Shown here: positions 17,488-26,021 of the stretch, piece after piece
Layout of the letters: every line of letters begins with the position of its first letter
Position numbering within the stretch: position 1 is the first letter of the stretch
Assembly: GCF_947496995.1 (NCBI RefSeq)
Contig: NZ_CANMFD010000009.1
Location: forward strand, 36,399 to 100,398
Source of the DNA: an uncultured Roseibium sp.
GTDB taxonomy: Bacteria; Pseudomonadota; Alphaproteobacteria; Rhizobiales; Stappiaceae
DNA length: 64,000 nt
Reading direction: 5' to 3'
Program-made: the position numbers and the translations under genes
Notes under the pieces: model-generated
The model's input: the letters and a program-made list of their open reading frames with translations, nothing else
Databases searched by the model: none
Told to the model about the DNA's origin: nothing

Positions 17488-17547
17488 TTTTGCACCTCTC
17501 CCATGGCATCAACCGGCCCGTATCAAACGGGGGACGCATATCATTGC

Positions 17548-17573
17548 AAAAAAAACCGGTTACGCAAACCGTT
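17548..17573 (-). terminator. Rho-independent terminator of the rhomboid gene
   Basis: On the minus strand a short CGGTT/AACCG stem is followed by eight T residues, 15 bases after the rhomboid stop codon. Confidence 0.6.
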
Positions 17574-17587
17574 GAGGTGACGAGCGG

Positions 17588-18373
17588 CTAATTTTGACGT
17601 CGCGGAACCGGGTCCAGCAGGGGAAAGAGCGCCAGGCCGGCGATGAATCCGCCAATGTGTGCCTGCCAGGCGACACTGGCCGGCTGACCGGCGACCGGAC
17701 CGCTCATGATGCCGAAGAAAAGGTTCAGTCCGAACCATACTGCAACGAACACCAGCACCTGCCGGTTCTGGAAACACTCGGCCAGCGGCTGCGCGGGAAC
17801 GTAATAGGCGGCCTGATCGGACCGGCGGAAAGCTCCAAGCGGCCCCCCCAGCTCGAAAACGAACCGGATTGCGGCCGCCATCTGGCCGGACACCGCCGCC
17901 GAAGCGCCGATCATCGGCGCGGTTTCGCCCCAGTTGGTCGCCAGATGCGCGGCAGCCCCGCCGACCGAACACAAGGCCGAAAAGACAAGAAACCGCATAG
18001 CCCCGAACCGGCGCGCAACCGCGCTGCCGAAGATCGCCATCCAGAGCAGATTGAAGATGATATGCATCGCGCCGCCATGCAGCAGGCTGTAGGAGACGCT
18101 GCTCCAGACGCTGGACGCCATATCGAGCGGGGTCAGGCTCCAGAACGCGGCATATTTGGCAGGCCAGAAGGCAAACAGGTAGACGATCCAGTTGTCCCAG
18201 CTCTGCGGCAGGGCGTAAGCACGCAGCACATGGATTGCGATCATCGCTCCCCCGAGCCAGATGATGACGTCGGGAAGATTGAACACAGGTGGCGCGGACG
18301 GCGGACGAGGCCCCCTGTCCTTTGCGGCCTGTTCACGCCGGGCGCGCTCTTCATCGAATTTGTAGACGTTCAT
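17588..18373 (-). CDS. Rhomboid family intramembrane serine protease
   Basis: A 261-residue integral membrane protein with about six hydrophobic helices starting near residue 33. Catalytic features of rhomboids are present: HxxxN at His104-Asn108 in HIIFNLLWM, the serine loop GASAAVSG with Ser158, and His239 in AHIGGFIAGL. The loop has Ala where GASG is usual, a tolerated variant. The N-terminus is a charged cytosolic tail. Substrates are unknown; role is membrane protein cleavage in the inner membrane. Confidence 0.88.
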   Translation of the reverse strand: MNVYKFDEERARREQAAKDRGPRPPSAPPVFNLPDVIIWLGGAMIAIHVLRAYALPQSWDNWIVYLFAFWPAKYAAFWSLTPLDMASSVWSSVSYSLLHGGAMHIIFNLLWMAIFGSAVARRFGAMRFLVFSALCSVGGAAAHLATNWGETAPMIGASAAVSGQMAAAIRFVFELGGPLGAFRRSDQAAYYVPAQPLAECFQNRQVLVFVAVWFGLNLFFGIMSGPVAGQPASVAWQAHIGGFIAGLALFPLLDPVPRRQN

Positions 18374-18999
18374 GAACCCTGTGCCTTTGACTGTTTTGTC
18401 TTCCAGACCAACCTGCTTTCACATCGCCCCATATGACAGCAGAAAAGTTGACCGCTCCTGAAGCGCCGGTGGACATCTTATCTTCGTTCCGCCGAATGCG
18501 CGATGCGTCTCGCCTGCAGACAGGAATGGGCATCGGGCGAGTCATAATCAACCCTCATCGGCAGTAAGAGAAAAAACGAAGCGCCGGCCATCAAACCGAT
18601 GACCAGCGCTTCGCCCTGCCCCCCATGAAACGGTCGCGTCCCCACACGTCCGGCTCAGGTAAGTCGTTCACGGGTTTTCCGGCGTCTGTTTTTCCCGGTG
18701 TGCCTTATGCGGCCATTTCTTCCGGTTCGCAGCCTGAAAAACGGCGGCTTCCTCCCACCCGCAACTCTTCGTGAACAGAACCTTAAGCTGCCAGCAACCA
18801 CACCCCGGGACAAGCTTTACCGTAATTTAACCTTAATAAATCGGCCCGAACTCGGGAAAAACCTCAGCCCGCCAACTTGGCATGCCGCCTGCTTAGCATC
18901 CCTCAGAAACGAACAGGGAAGAACATTCGTCCCGTTTTGGAACAGACAGTGTCTTGAGACGGAACACCGGACGAAAGATTGGCGAAGAGGCGAAACAAG
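18374..18999. other. Gene-free region with a possible small RNA
   Basis: No protein gene is seen over about 620 bases. It contains a minus-strand terminator-like hairpin at 18571-18613 that serves no known gene, and a near-CtrA site (TTTA-N7-TTAA, 18816-18830) upstream of the PAS_5 gene. The minus strand between roughly 18570 and 18780 could encode a non-coding RNA. Confidence 0.35.
18571..18613 (-). terminator. Orphan terminator hairpin
   Basis: CGAAGCGC (18577-18584) pairs with GCGCTTCG (18606-18613). On the minus strand the stem is followed by six T residues (18571-18576). No annotated minus-strand gene ends here. Confidence 0.5.
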
Positions 19000-19644
19000 A
19001 TGAAACACGGCGTAACGCAAACTCTTTATTCCTACTGGGACAATCTGCGCGGCGCGCGCCCCGCTCCCAACCGCAGCGAAGTCGATCCGGGTGAAATTCG
19101 CGGTCTTCTGGGGGACACCTTCATTCTCGAGGTGAACAATCCGCAGGACGTCCGTTATCGCCTCGCCGGAACCCGCCTGTGCTCGGCGCACTGCCGGGAG
19201 CTCAAGGGCCGCAATTTCCTGCGCGGCTGGAGCACCAAGGACCGGGAAGCCCTTGAGAGCCTGATCGCAGCCATCACCGAGGACGCCGCAGCGGCGGTCA
19301 TCGGCGTCAACGGCCAGGCGGAACGTGGCCAGGTTCTGCAGATGGAAATGCTGCTGGTACCGCTCAACGTACCCGGCGAAGGCCGCATCCGTATTCTGGG
19401 AAGCTGCACGCCGATGGAAAAGCCGTACTGGATCGGACTGCATCCGATCCTCAACCAGTCCATCAGCAGCCTGCGTCTGGTCTGGCCCGACGAACGGCCG
19501 TATTTCATGGAAGAACGGTCAACCATCAATCCGATACTTCCACGGTTCACCGCTGAAGGAATGACCATGCCACCGCCGCCGCTTCCCCGGGGCGCGGAAA
19601 AGAAAGTCGGGCATCTGACCGTTTATTCCGGCGGCAAGCCGTAA
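19000..19644 (+). CDS. PAS_5-type domain protein
   Basis: A 214-residue soluble protein. Residues about 5-140 fit the PAS_5 family of Alphaproteobacteria: LYSYWDNLRGARPAPNRSEVDP, then GDTFILEVNNPQDVRYRLAGTRLCSAHCRELKGRNF. The rest is a Pro-rich tail. These proteins usually lack an output domain and their ligand is unknown; a sensory or regulatory role is inferred. The ATG at 19000 begins MKHGVTQ, the conserved N-terminus, with GAGG about 10 bases ahead. It precedes a PilZ protein gene on the same strand after 319 bases. Confidence 0.75.
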   Translation: MKHGVTQTLYSYWDNLRGARPAPNRSEVDPGEIRGLLGDTFILEVNNPQDVRYRLAGTRLCSAHCRELKGRNFLRGWSTKDREALESLIAAITEDAAAAVIGVNGQAERGQVLQMEMLLVPLNVPGEGRIRILGSCTPMEKPYWIGLHPILNQSISSLRLVWPDERPYFMEERSTINPILPRFTAEGMTMPPPPLPRGAEKKVGHLTVYSGGKP

Positions 19645-19963
19645 CGCCCGGCGACGAATCACTGCTGCACCGCTGGACCGGTCGATCCGGACCGGCGGTG
19701 CGCGGATCAAAGGGCTTCAACGCAAAAGTTGCGTCTTGAAAAATTTCAATTTTTATTCGTTATTGCAACCGTTCCTTCTGCCTTCCCCAAATTTCACTCT
19801 CCGGAAGAGAAATTTATGCGTCCGTGGCCTAGACCTGAGGCTCCCGTGGGCTAAACTCTTACACATCGTTAACCTCAACTGCCTAAAGTGCTTAATAGAA
19901 ATACCGGGATTCCTTTCCCGGCCGGAGGCAGTGCGGGACCCGCACGGTATTGGATAAACAGGC
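19645..19963. other. Intergenic region before the PilZ gene
   Basis: No gene. A short GC-rich hairpin (CCGGTC/GACCGG, 19678-19695) could terminate the PAS_5 transcript. An AT-rich segment around 19738-19900 probably holds the PilZ gene promoter. Confidence 0.45.
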
Positions 19964-20599
19964 ATGGGCGCCGGATTGGCAACAGCACCAGAGGGAAGCA
20001 GATCGCTTCAAGTCACTGATCGCCGGCGACATCAACGGGTTCAGGTCAACATTCTGGGCCGGTTCATGCTTGAGGACCGCCGTGAATATCCATGCCAGGT
20101 CATCGACATGTCTCCCGGCGGAATGGCGATGATCGCGCCAGTTACCGGCCGCGTCGGCGAACGCGTGATTGCCTATCTCGACCATTTGAGCCGTGTGGAA
20201 GGGCAGATCTCCCGCCTGATCGACGGCGGCTTCGCTGTCGAACTGCAAAACACGGCGCGCAAGCGTGACAAGATCGCCAACGTCCTGACCTGGCTCGCCA
20301 ACAGGGACGAGCTCAATCTTCCCGAGGACCGCCGTCACGACCGCTTCGTGCCGAAGAACCCGATGACCAGAATGATCCTGCCGGACGGTTCCGAGCATAT
20401 GGTCCGGATTATTGACGTTTCTCTGTCCGGAGCAGCTATCGCCACCGAGATCATGCCGCATATGGGCGACCCGATCACCCTGGGCAAGATGCACGCCCGC
20501 GTCGTCCGACCCATCGAGGGCGGCATAGCGGTGGAATTTGCCGCGGTTCAGAACCGTGACATTCTGGAACAGCATATCTCGTCTTCCGGCGACAGCTGA
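19964..20599 (+). CDS. Tandem PilZ domain protein (c-di-GMP binding)
   Basis: A 211-residue soluble protein with two PilZ domains. Domain 1 has RxxxR at Arg21-Arg25 (RRHQR) and DxSxxG at Asp48-Gly53. Domain 2 has RxxxR at Arg123-Arg127 (RRHDR) and DxSxxG at Asp151-Gly156. Both sets of c-di-GMP contacts are therefore intact. There is no output domain, so it probably acts by binding a partner. An in-frame stop just upstream fixes the ATG start. The EAL protein at 38.9 kb and the Lap-like locus are the other c-di-GMP-linked items in the window. Confidence 0.85.
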   Translation: MGAGLATAPEGSRSLQVTDRRRHQRVQVNILGRFMLEDRREYPCQVIDMSPGGMAMIAPVTGRVGERVIAYLDHLSRVEGQISRLIDGGFAVELQNTARKRDKIANVLTWLANRDELNLPEDRRHDRFVPKNPMTRMILPDGSEHMVRIIDVSLSGAAIATEIMPHMGDPITLGKMHARVVRPIEGGIAVEFAAVQNRDILEQHISSSGDS

Positions 20600-21114
20600 T
20601 CCTCGCCGCTCGATTTTTGCGTTCCGCCTCCCATACGATCATGTCTGGTTGAACTGAATTCAGGAAAACGCTCGAAATCGGGGGACGGTCCGGCCCCGCG
20701 CGCACAGGTCGAGCCCTGTTTTTCCAGTCAAACTGCCTGAACAAGCATTCAACATGCCCCCTCCTCGAATTTCCGCAGGGGCACACCGGCTTTTTTTTCA
20801 TGACATCAAATAAAAATCTTTCGTGGCTGCAAAGCCGCGAAACACGCCTGCTGTGGGTGCGGAACCACGGGTTTTGCCCCCTCGCCGCCCCGGAACTTTC
20901 CGCTCCAGAAACAGGACAGCTCAACCGATTCAAGGACTTGCGGAGGATCTGTACAATTTTAGACAAATTCGACGCTAATTTAAATAAAACAAGTATCGAA
21001 TGAACATAAAACTTAGATAAAACAAAACTAGAATTCTATTACTATTTTATGACGGGGATTTTCTTGAAGTAAAAAGCATACATGCATCGTTGCGTCAGCC
21101 TTGGGGAGGGCGTG
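20600..21114. other. AT-rich intergenic region
   Basis: About 515 bases without a supportable gene. From 20940 to 21080 the sequence is markedly AT-rich (runs such as ATTTAAATAAAAC) and probably carries the promoter of the following peptidase gene. Confidence 0.5.
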
Positions 21115-21735
21115 ATGATGAAACTACTTCGAAATATCTTGATAGCAACTGCCATGATGATGCCGGCACCCCTGCTGATGGGGACTGCCGCCAGTGCCGA
21201 ACCCGGCCGTTTCATGGAAATGAACACGGTGGTGAAAGCACCCATCGGTCACAAGCAGTTCTGCCGCGACTACGCCTGGGCCTGCCCGAAAGACCGCTAC
21301 GAGCCGGTTGTCGTGCGTCTGGACGAAGCGCGCTGGCAGGAACTCATCGACATCAACGCCGAGGTCAACCAGCGTGTCCGGCCGATGACCGACGAAGATC
21401 TCTTCGGCGAGGCCGAACGCTGGACCTATCCGGTAGAGGGTTATGGCGACTGCGAGGAATACGTTCTGGAGAAACAGCGCGTGCTTGTCGAGGCGGGCTG
21501 GCCCAGGAGCGCCCTTCTGATCACTGTGGCCAAGGACGTCAAGAATTCGGGACATGCTGTGCTGACGGTCAGGACCGACCACGGCGACGTGATCCTCGAC
21601 AACCAGATCGAGGCGGTCTTGCCCTGGTACTCGACCCCTTACCGCTACATCAAACGCCAGTCGGCCAGCTCTACCGTGGACTGGACGGGCATATCCGACA
21701 CGCGCGTCACCACGGTCAGCAGCGTGTCCAGATAA
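21115..21735 (+). CDS. LapG-like (BTLCP) periplasmic cysteine peptidase
   Basis: A 206-residue bacterial transglutaminase-like cysteine peptidase. The signal peptide spans residues 1-28 (cleavage after ASA). The catalytic triad is visible: Cys113 in GYGDCEEYVLEK, His147 in SGHAVLT and Asp162 in ILDNQ. The acidic residues flanking the cysteine match the calcium-binding pair known in LapG. It is not next to a LapD or adhesin gene. A second family member with the same triad lies in the secretion locus at 54180. The start at 21115 follows GGGGAGGG. The substrate is unknown. Confidence 0.85.
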   Translation: MMKLLRNILIATAMMMPAPLLMGTAASAEPGRFMEMNTVVKAPIGHKQFCRDYAWACPKDRYEPVVVRLDEARWQELIDINAEVNQRVRPMTDEDLFGEAERWTYPVEGYGDCEEYVLEKQRVLVEAGWPRSALLITVAKDVKNSGHAVLTVRTDHGDVILDNQIEAVLPWYSTPYRYIKRQSASSTVDWTGISDTRVTTVSSVSR

Positions 21736-21765
21736 GGCTGCAACAGCCAACCCAGGTTAGGGATT

Positions 21766-21783
21766 GGTTCGGCTTACCGAACC
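21766..21783. terminator. Hairpin after the BTLCP gene
   Basis: GGTTCGG and CCGAACC form a perfect 7-base stem with a CTTA loop, 31 bases after the stop codon. No T-run. Confidence 0.4.
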
Positions 21784-21840
21784 GCTTGGACGATCCGGTC
21801 GCGTCCCCACCCTCCCCATCCCTACCACGACCGGATCCAG

Positions 21841-21877
21841 GAAGTCGGCCCGCCCCCGCAGGCCGGCTTCCGCCTTT
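21841..21877 (+). terminator. Probable terminator
   Basis: GAAGTCGGCC (21841-21850) pairs with GGCCGGCTTC (21861-21870) with one G-U pair, followed by CGCCTTTT. It lies between convergent genes. Confidence 0.5.
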
Positions 21878-21896
21878 TCCGGCAATGGTCGGGTGA

Positions 21897-22424
21897 TCAG
21901 ATCTCGGTCAGTCCGGCCTTGAAGCGCCGCCAGTTGCGGACGTAGCCTTCAGCGGATTTGCGCAGACCGTCCACCGCTTCTTCGCTCAGCGTCCGGATGA
22001 CCTTTCCCGGCATGCCGACGACCAGCGAATTGTCGGGAATTTCCTTGCCCTCGCCGATAAACGCATTCGCGCCGACGATGCAGTTTTTACCGATCACGGC
22101 CCCGTTCAAAACGGTGGCGCCCATGCCGACAAGGGAATTGTCGCCGATCGTGCAGCCGTGAAGAATGGCTTTGTGGCCGATGGTACAGCCGGCACCTACG
22201 GTCAGCGGAAACCCCATATCGGTGTGAAAGACACAACCGTCCTGCACATTCGAGCGGGACCCGACCGTGATGGGTTCATTGTCGCCGCGCAGGATAGCCC
22301 CGAACCAGACGCTCGCCTCTCCCGACAGGCGAATATCCCCGATCAGCGTGGCCGTCGGGGCAATCCAGTATTCGTCGTTGTCGGGAAAGCTGGGCTTGCG
22401 GCCCTCAAGAGCGAAAATCGGCAT
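21897..22424 (-). CDS. Gamma carbonic anhydrase family protein
   Basis: A 175-residue left-handed beta-helix protein made of hexapeptide repeats (IGDIRLSGEASVWFGAILRGD, NVQDGCVFHTD, GHKAILHGCTIGD). Metal-ligand histidines of gamma-class anhydrases are present in HTD, GHKAILHG. Members bind zinc or iron and hydrate CO2, though many YrdA/PaaY relatives are weakly active. It starts 6 bases after the stop of the small membrane protein gene and is co-transcribed with it. Confidence 0.88.
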   Translation of the reverse strand: MPIFALEGRKPSFPDNDEYWIAPTATLIGDIRLSGEASVWFGAILRGDNEPITVGSRSNVQDGCVFHTDMGFPLTVGAGCTIGHKAILHGCTIGDNSLVGMGATVLNGAVIGKNCIVGANAFIGEGKEIPDNSLVVGMPGKVIRTLSEEAVDGLRKSAEGYVRNWRRFKAGLTEI

Positions 22425-22430
22425 GGGACC

Positions 22431-22757
22431 TCACGAGTAGCCGACCAGGATCATGGCGACATTCATCACCATGATACCCGAACACATGCTCCACATTCCG
22501 GCGATTGTGGAAGAAGCGACGAGCCAGCCAAGGGGTCGGTTTTCGATACGTCGACCGCGAATGGCGTTGCGCATGATGATGAATGGTCCTGCGAAGATAC
22601 ACATGACGACGCCTGTCAGAAACGCCATGACGGTCTCGCCCGCGAAATTGAAGCGCGGTGGCTCTCTCGTGATCAATTGATAGAGGCTGCCGAGCACGCC
22701 CGCAGCCACAAAACCGGCGCATGCGATGTATCCAACGAGAAGTAGGTCAAAAAACAC
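22431..22757 (-). CDS. Small conserved membrane protein
   Basis: A 108-residue protein with about three hydrophobic helices (LLLVGYIACAGFVAAGVLGSLY, MAFLTGVVMCIFAGPFIIM, GWLVASSTIAGMWSMCSGIMVMNVAMILVG by parts). It ends GYS. The function is not recognised; similar short proteins are found in Hyphomicrobiales. The GTG start at 22757 follows AGGGGG. Longer frames starting at 22877 would include the perfect CtrA box and are unlikely. It is upstream of and coupled to the carbonic anhydrase gene. Confidence 0.6.
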   Translation of the reverse strand: MFFDLLLVGYIACAGFVAAGVLGSLYQLITREPPRFNFAGETVMAFLTGVVMCIFAGPFIIMRNAIRGRRIENRPLGWLVASSTIAGMWSMCSGIMVMNVAMILVGYS

Positions 22758-22762
22758 GCCCG

Positions 22763-22777
22763 TTAACCCCCTGTTAA
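22763..22777. promoter_or_regulatory. Perfect CtrA-type box in a divergent region
   Basis: TTAA (22763-22766), spacer CCCCCTG, TTAA (22774-22777). A second near match, TTAA-N7-TAAA, lies at 22798-22812. The region is shared by the small membrane protein gene (minus, starts 6 bases away) and the membrane-anchored protein gene at 22959 (plus). Confidence 0.5.
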
Positions 22778-22958
22778 CTCTTCCGTCCGGAAAGTGATTA
22801 AGAAATCCTAAAGGGTCAAGAGCAAAGACTGTGCCGGAAGGGCAAATGGGAAAAACCCGCGAAAAACGGCCACTCAAGCCGGCAACGGAACCATCCCCGA
22901 GCGGGACGTCTGTCTCGATTCAGGACAAGGTGTCCCAGAACCGAGCAGTTTCCGCATC

Positions 22959-23699
22959 GTGGAGCGGCCGGTGATACCGCTCTCGCTTCCCGCTCCAATC
23001 GGGGGCCGGACCCGCGGCTTCACATATCTTGCACTGGCAATCTGCGTTCTCGGCGCGGCCCATATCGCCGGCAGGGTGACTTTCTGGTCGAAAGCCTGGC
23101 AGGAAAATGAAGCCGCCTTTGCCGCCAGCGGGCCAGTCGCCCTGTCCATCGGGTCGGTGCGGTTCCGCATTCCGCCGGACTATGTTGTCGGCGCGCACGG
23201 ACAATCCTCCGAAACGGACAGCCAGCTCGATATCCTGCGCCTTGCGATGGGCTGGCCCGGACTGGAAAGTGCCGGCCGTAACGGGGGAAGGCTTCAGCCC
23301 GATGGGGGCAGCGATCTGCCAAAAGTTGCTGGCCCCATCCAGATCGAACTGGAACACAATCCTGGCAGACAGAGCCTGCGAGCCCGGATGGACCCGTTTT
23401 ACCGGCGCCTTGCCCGGGGTGGAGAATTGGCCGGACCCGACGGATTGAAGATCCTCAACCTGTCGTCGCGCGGCGCATCCGCAACCGAGCTGATCGTCTA
23501 CGATCCTGCTGTCCAGAACGGGTTCATCGCCCGTTGCCTCAAGCGGTCTTCAATGGAAGGCGACACTGTCTGCAATCGCGCGGTTCTGCTGACCTCGGGA
23601 CTTGAACTGCGATACCGGTTCCCGCGGGACCTTCTGCCGGACTGGCGGCAACTCGACAATGCCATCCTGCAGAAAATCGACAGTTTCAGAATACGATGA
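22959..23699 (+). CDS. Membrane-anchored protein of unknown function
   Basis: A 246-residue protein with one N-terminal transmembrane helix (about residues 20-40, TYLALAICVLGAAHIAG) and a periplasmic domain beyond it. The domain has GSVRFRIPPDYVV, a central LIVYDPA strand, and RCLKRS/TVCNRAVLL with two cysteines that could pair. No family recognised. The GTG start is the most upstream reasonable one but lacks a clear ribosome site; GTG at 22971 is an alternative. Divergent from the small membrane protein gene across the CtrA-like boxes. Confidence 0.55.
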   Translation: MERPVIPLSLPAPIGGRTRGFTYLALAICVLGAAHIAGRVTFWSKAWQENEAAFAASGPVALSIGSVRFRIPPDYVVGAHGQSSETDSQLDILRLAMGWPGLESAGRNGGRLQPDGGSDLPKVAGPIQIELEHNPGRQSLRARMDPFYRRLARGGELAGPDGLKILNLSSRGASATELIVYDPAVQNGFIARCLKRSSMEGDTVCNRAVLLTSGLELRYRFPRDLLPDWRQLDNAILQKIDSFRIR

Positions 23700-23757
23700 C
23701 CGGCATGAACGCAGATCGCGGGGCAGCCTGAGCGCAAGGACAGCAAGCGCATGAAAA

Positions 23758-23787
23758 AGGCGGCCTCTCGGGAAGGCCGCCTGTTTT
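23758..23787. terminator. Terminator between convergent genes
   Basis: AGGCGGCCT (23758-23766) pairs perfectly with AGGCCGCCT (23774-23782) and is followed by GTTTT on the plus strand; A-run on the other side gives a T-run on the minus strand. Confidence 0.7.
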
Positions 23788-23814
23788 CCTGTCCCGACTG
23801 AATTCAGTCCGGGC

Positions 23815-24027
23815 TCAGCCCTCCAGATCGATTTCCAGAATTGCCATCTGGAAGTTCCAGCTGAGATCGTCGTCCTCGTCGTCCCGAAAGATCACACCGA
23901 TAAATTCGTCGCCGATATAAACTTCCGCGGAGTCGTCCTTGATCGGACGGGCACGCACCTGCAGGCTGGCCAACTCGAATTTCGAGCGAAGGTAAGCTTC
24001 GATCTTGCGGATTTCATCGGGTTTCAA
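23815..24027 (-). CDS. DUF3126 family protein
   Basis: A 70-residue acidic protein matching DUF3126 (KPDEIRKIEAYLRSKF, then AEVYIGDEFIGVIFRDDEDDDLSWNFQMAILEIDL). The family is small, alphaproteobacterial and uncharacterised. The start codon is TTG, supported by a strong TTAGGAGATCGCC ribosome site. It lies 107 bases downstream of cysE on the same strand, a neighbourhood commonly seen for this family. Confidence 0.85.
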   Translation of the reverse strand: MKPDEIRKIEAYLRSKFELASLQVRARPIKDDSAEVYIGDEFIGVIFRDDEDDDLSWNFQMAILEIDLEG

Positions 24028-24134
24028 GGCGATCTCCTAAAAGTCTTCGTTGTTCTGCATATGCGGCGCGGACCCTACAAGACCGGACGGAAATGCCAAA
24101 GCTTTTCCGCCGTCTATCCCCGTCTTCCTGTTCT

Positions 24135-24971
24135 TCAGTCCTGACGGACCACGTCGTCGCCCAGAAGCTGGTTCATGCTGCGGGCCGGCTCCGCGCACCC
24201 TGCCTTGCCGACAATTCTGGCCGGCACGCCGGCCACCGTCGTGTTCGCAGGAACGTCCGCCAGCACCACCGATCCGGAAGCGATCCTGGAGCAATGACCG
24301 ATCTCCAGATTGCCGAGCACCTTTGCACCGGCGCCAAGCAGAACCCCGTGACGGATCTTGGGATGACGGTCGCCGCCCGCCTTGCCGGTCCCGCCGAGCG
24401 TCACGCCCTGCAGGATGGAGACGTCATCCTCTATAACAGCCGTTCCACCGACGACAATGCCGGTCCCGTGGTCGATGAAAATACCGCGCCCGACCGGTAC
24501 GGCCGGATGAATGTCGATCTGGAACACCTCGGAGGCTCGGCTTTGCAGGTAGAGGGCAAAATCCTGACGCCCCTTCCGCCAGAGCCAGTGCGCCAGCCGG
24601 TGTGTCTGTAGCCCGTGGAACCCCTTGAAATAAAGAACCGGCTCCAGGAAACGGAAGCAGGCAGGGTCGCGGTCGAAAACGGCGACGATATCGACGCGGA
24701 AGATCTCGGCGAGCTCCGGCTCGTCCGCCAGCGCCTCAAGATAGGTCTGGCGGATCAGCGATGCCGAAACGATGTCCCTGCCGAGACGGTCTCCAAGCCG
24801 ATGGACGACGGCTTCTTCCAGGCTCTCGTGATTGAGAACCGTTTCATAGACGAAAGACGACAGGGCCGGCTCAGCGGCAACCATTTCCTGTGCCTCTTCC
24901 CGCAGCTTCTGCCAAACCGGATCATGGGTCACAACCCGCTTGGGGTCGGACTTGCTGATGGGTGCCGACAT
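24135..24971 (-). CDS. cysE: Serine O-acetyltransferase
   Basis: Acetylates L-serine with acetyl-CoA, the first step of cysteine synthesis. 278 residues with the N-terminal helical domain (DPVWQKLREEAQEMVAAEP) and the C-terminal hexapeptide beta-helix (IDIHPAVPVGRGIFIDHGTG, VGGTAVIEDDVSILQGVTLGG). Catalytic Asp/His positions in IDIHP and IDHGTG are intact. The start at 24971 follows AAAAGGAGACAGGCC. The C-terminal tail may carry the feedback or CysK-binding segment. Confidence 0.93.
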   Translation of the reverse strand: MSAPISKSDPKRVVTHDPVWQKLREEAQEMVAAEPALSSFVYETVLNHESLEEAVVHRLGDRLGRDIVSASLIRQTYLEALADEPELAEIFRVDIVAVFDRDPACFRFLEPVLYFKGFHGLQTHRLAHWLWRKGRQDFALYLQSRASEVFQIDIHPAVPVGRGIFIDHGTGIVVGGTAVIEDDVSILQGVTLGGTGKAGGDRHPKIRHGVLLGAGAKVLGNLEIGHCSRIASGSVVLADVPANTTVAGVPARIVGKAGCAEPARSMNQLLGDDVVRQD

Positions 24972-25139
24972 GGCCTGTCTCCTTTTCAAGCCGTCACGTT
25001 CAAGTCCTTAAAATAGGACCGTCGTCTGATTTTCCAAAATCAAACTTGCTGATATCAGATATGAACCCTTGTTATGAACGCTGAAATCTTAAAATTTCCA
25101 GCTTCCTGCAATTCCAGAGTGAACCGTCGAGGACGAATG

Positions 25140-25952
25140 ATGCCGACCGTCAGCCTGCAGACCGGAGTTCCAGCCAATCCGCTCCTGAGTATCAACGGAC
25201 CGGTGGCCGAGCTGCTGCTCAATGCGGCGGACAGGAAAAACGCGCTCCCCCTCGCCGCCTGGCAGCGTATCCCCGAGCTGATGGAGGCCGTCCGCGCGGA
25301 CCCTGCCGTCCGCGTCTGCATCGTCAGGGGGGCTGGAGGCGAAAGTTTCTGCGCCGGCGCGGACATATCCGAATTCGAGGCCATTCGCTCCACGCCGGAA
25401 GCTGCGAAGCGCTACGACGACATCAACGTGGCTGCATTCCAGTCCCTGAAGGCTTTGCCGGTGCCGGTCATTGCCGCCATCAACGGGCCCTGTCTCGGCG
25501 GCGGGCTCGGTCTCGCCCTTGCCTGCGACATCAGGATCGCGGCCCGGTCATCCGTGTTCAGCATACCGGCGGCCAGGCTCGGCCTTGCCTATCCGCCCGA
25601 AGCGCTCTCCGATCTGCTGGAAGCTGTCTCCGTTTCCAATGCCAAACGTCTCCTGTTCACGGCAGATCGCTTTCCGGCGGACGAGGCCCTGGCGATGGGC
25701 CTGATCAACGAAGTCGTGGAAGATGCCGCTCTGGACGGGCGTATCGCGGCCCTGTGCGAACGAATTGCCGCAAACGCGCCGTTGTCGCTCAAGGCAGCCA
25801 AACACGCCCTGAACCACCTTGCGCAGCCGGCGCAGGCCACCGAACTGAGCGATGCACAGACCAACGCCCGCATCTGCGTCGACAGTGAAGACTACCGCGA
25901 GGGGTGCAAGGCTTTCCTGGAAAAGCGGACTCCGCAGTTCAAGGGGGGTTGA
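25140..25952 (+). CDS. Enoyl-CoA hydratase/isomerase family protein
   Basis: A crotonase-fold protein of about 270 residues. The oxyanion-hole segments are FCAGADISEF and NGPCLGGGLGLALACD. The two catalytic glutamates of classical hydratase are not both obvious: the second region reads ARLGLAYPPEALSDLLEAV, with Pro-Pro-Glu near the expected place. The exact reaction (hydration, isomerisation or hydrolysis) is therefore open. ATGs at 25137 and 25140 both follow CGAGGAC; upstream frame to 25074 is not needed. Convergent with the alpha/beta hydrolase genes. Confidence 0.8.
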   Translation: MPTVSLQTGVPANPLLSINGPVAELLLNAADRKNALPLAAWQRIPELMEAVRADPAVRVCIVRGAGGESFCAGADISEFEAIRSTPEAAKRYDDINVAAFQSLKALPVPVIAAINGPCLGGGLGLALACDIRIAARSSVFSIPAARLGLAYPPEALSDLLEAVSVSNAKRLLFTADRFPADEALAMGLINEVVEDAALDGRIAALCERIAANAPLSLKAAKHALNHLAQPAQATELSDAQTNARICVDSEDYREGCKAFLEKRTPQFKGG

Positions 25953-26021
25953 CCGCTGCGGGCCGGAATCAATTTCTCAAAAGAACCGCGCAAATAACTG
26001 ACGTAACGTCAATTTTGTCCG

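Noticed and set aside
20475..20966. A 163-codon minus-strand frame overlapping the PilZ gene
   Set aside because: Overlaps a gene with clear motifs, Arg/Pro/Cys-rich, no family resemblance.
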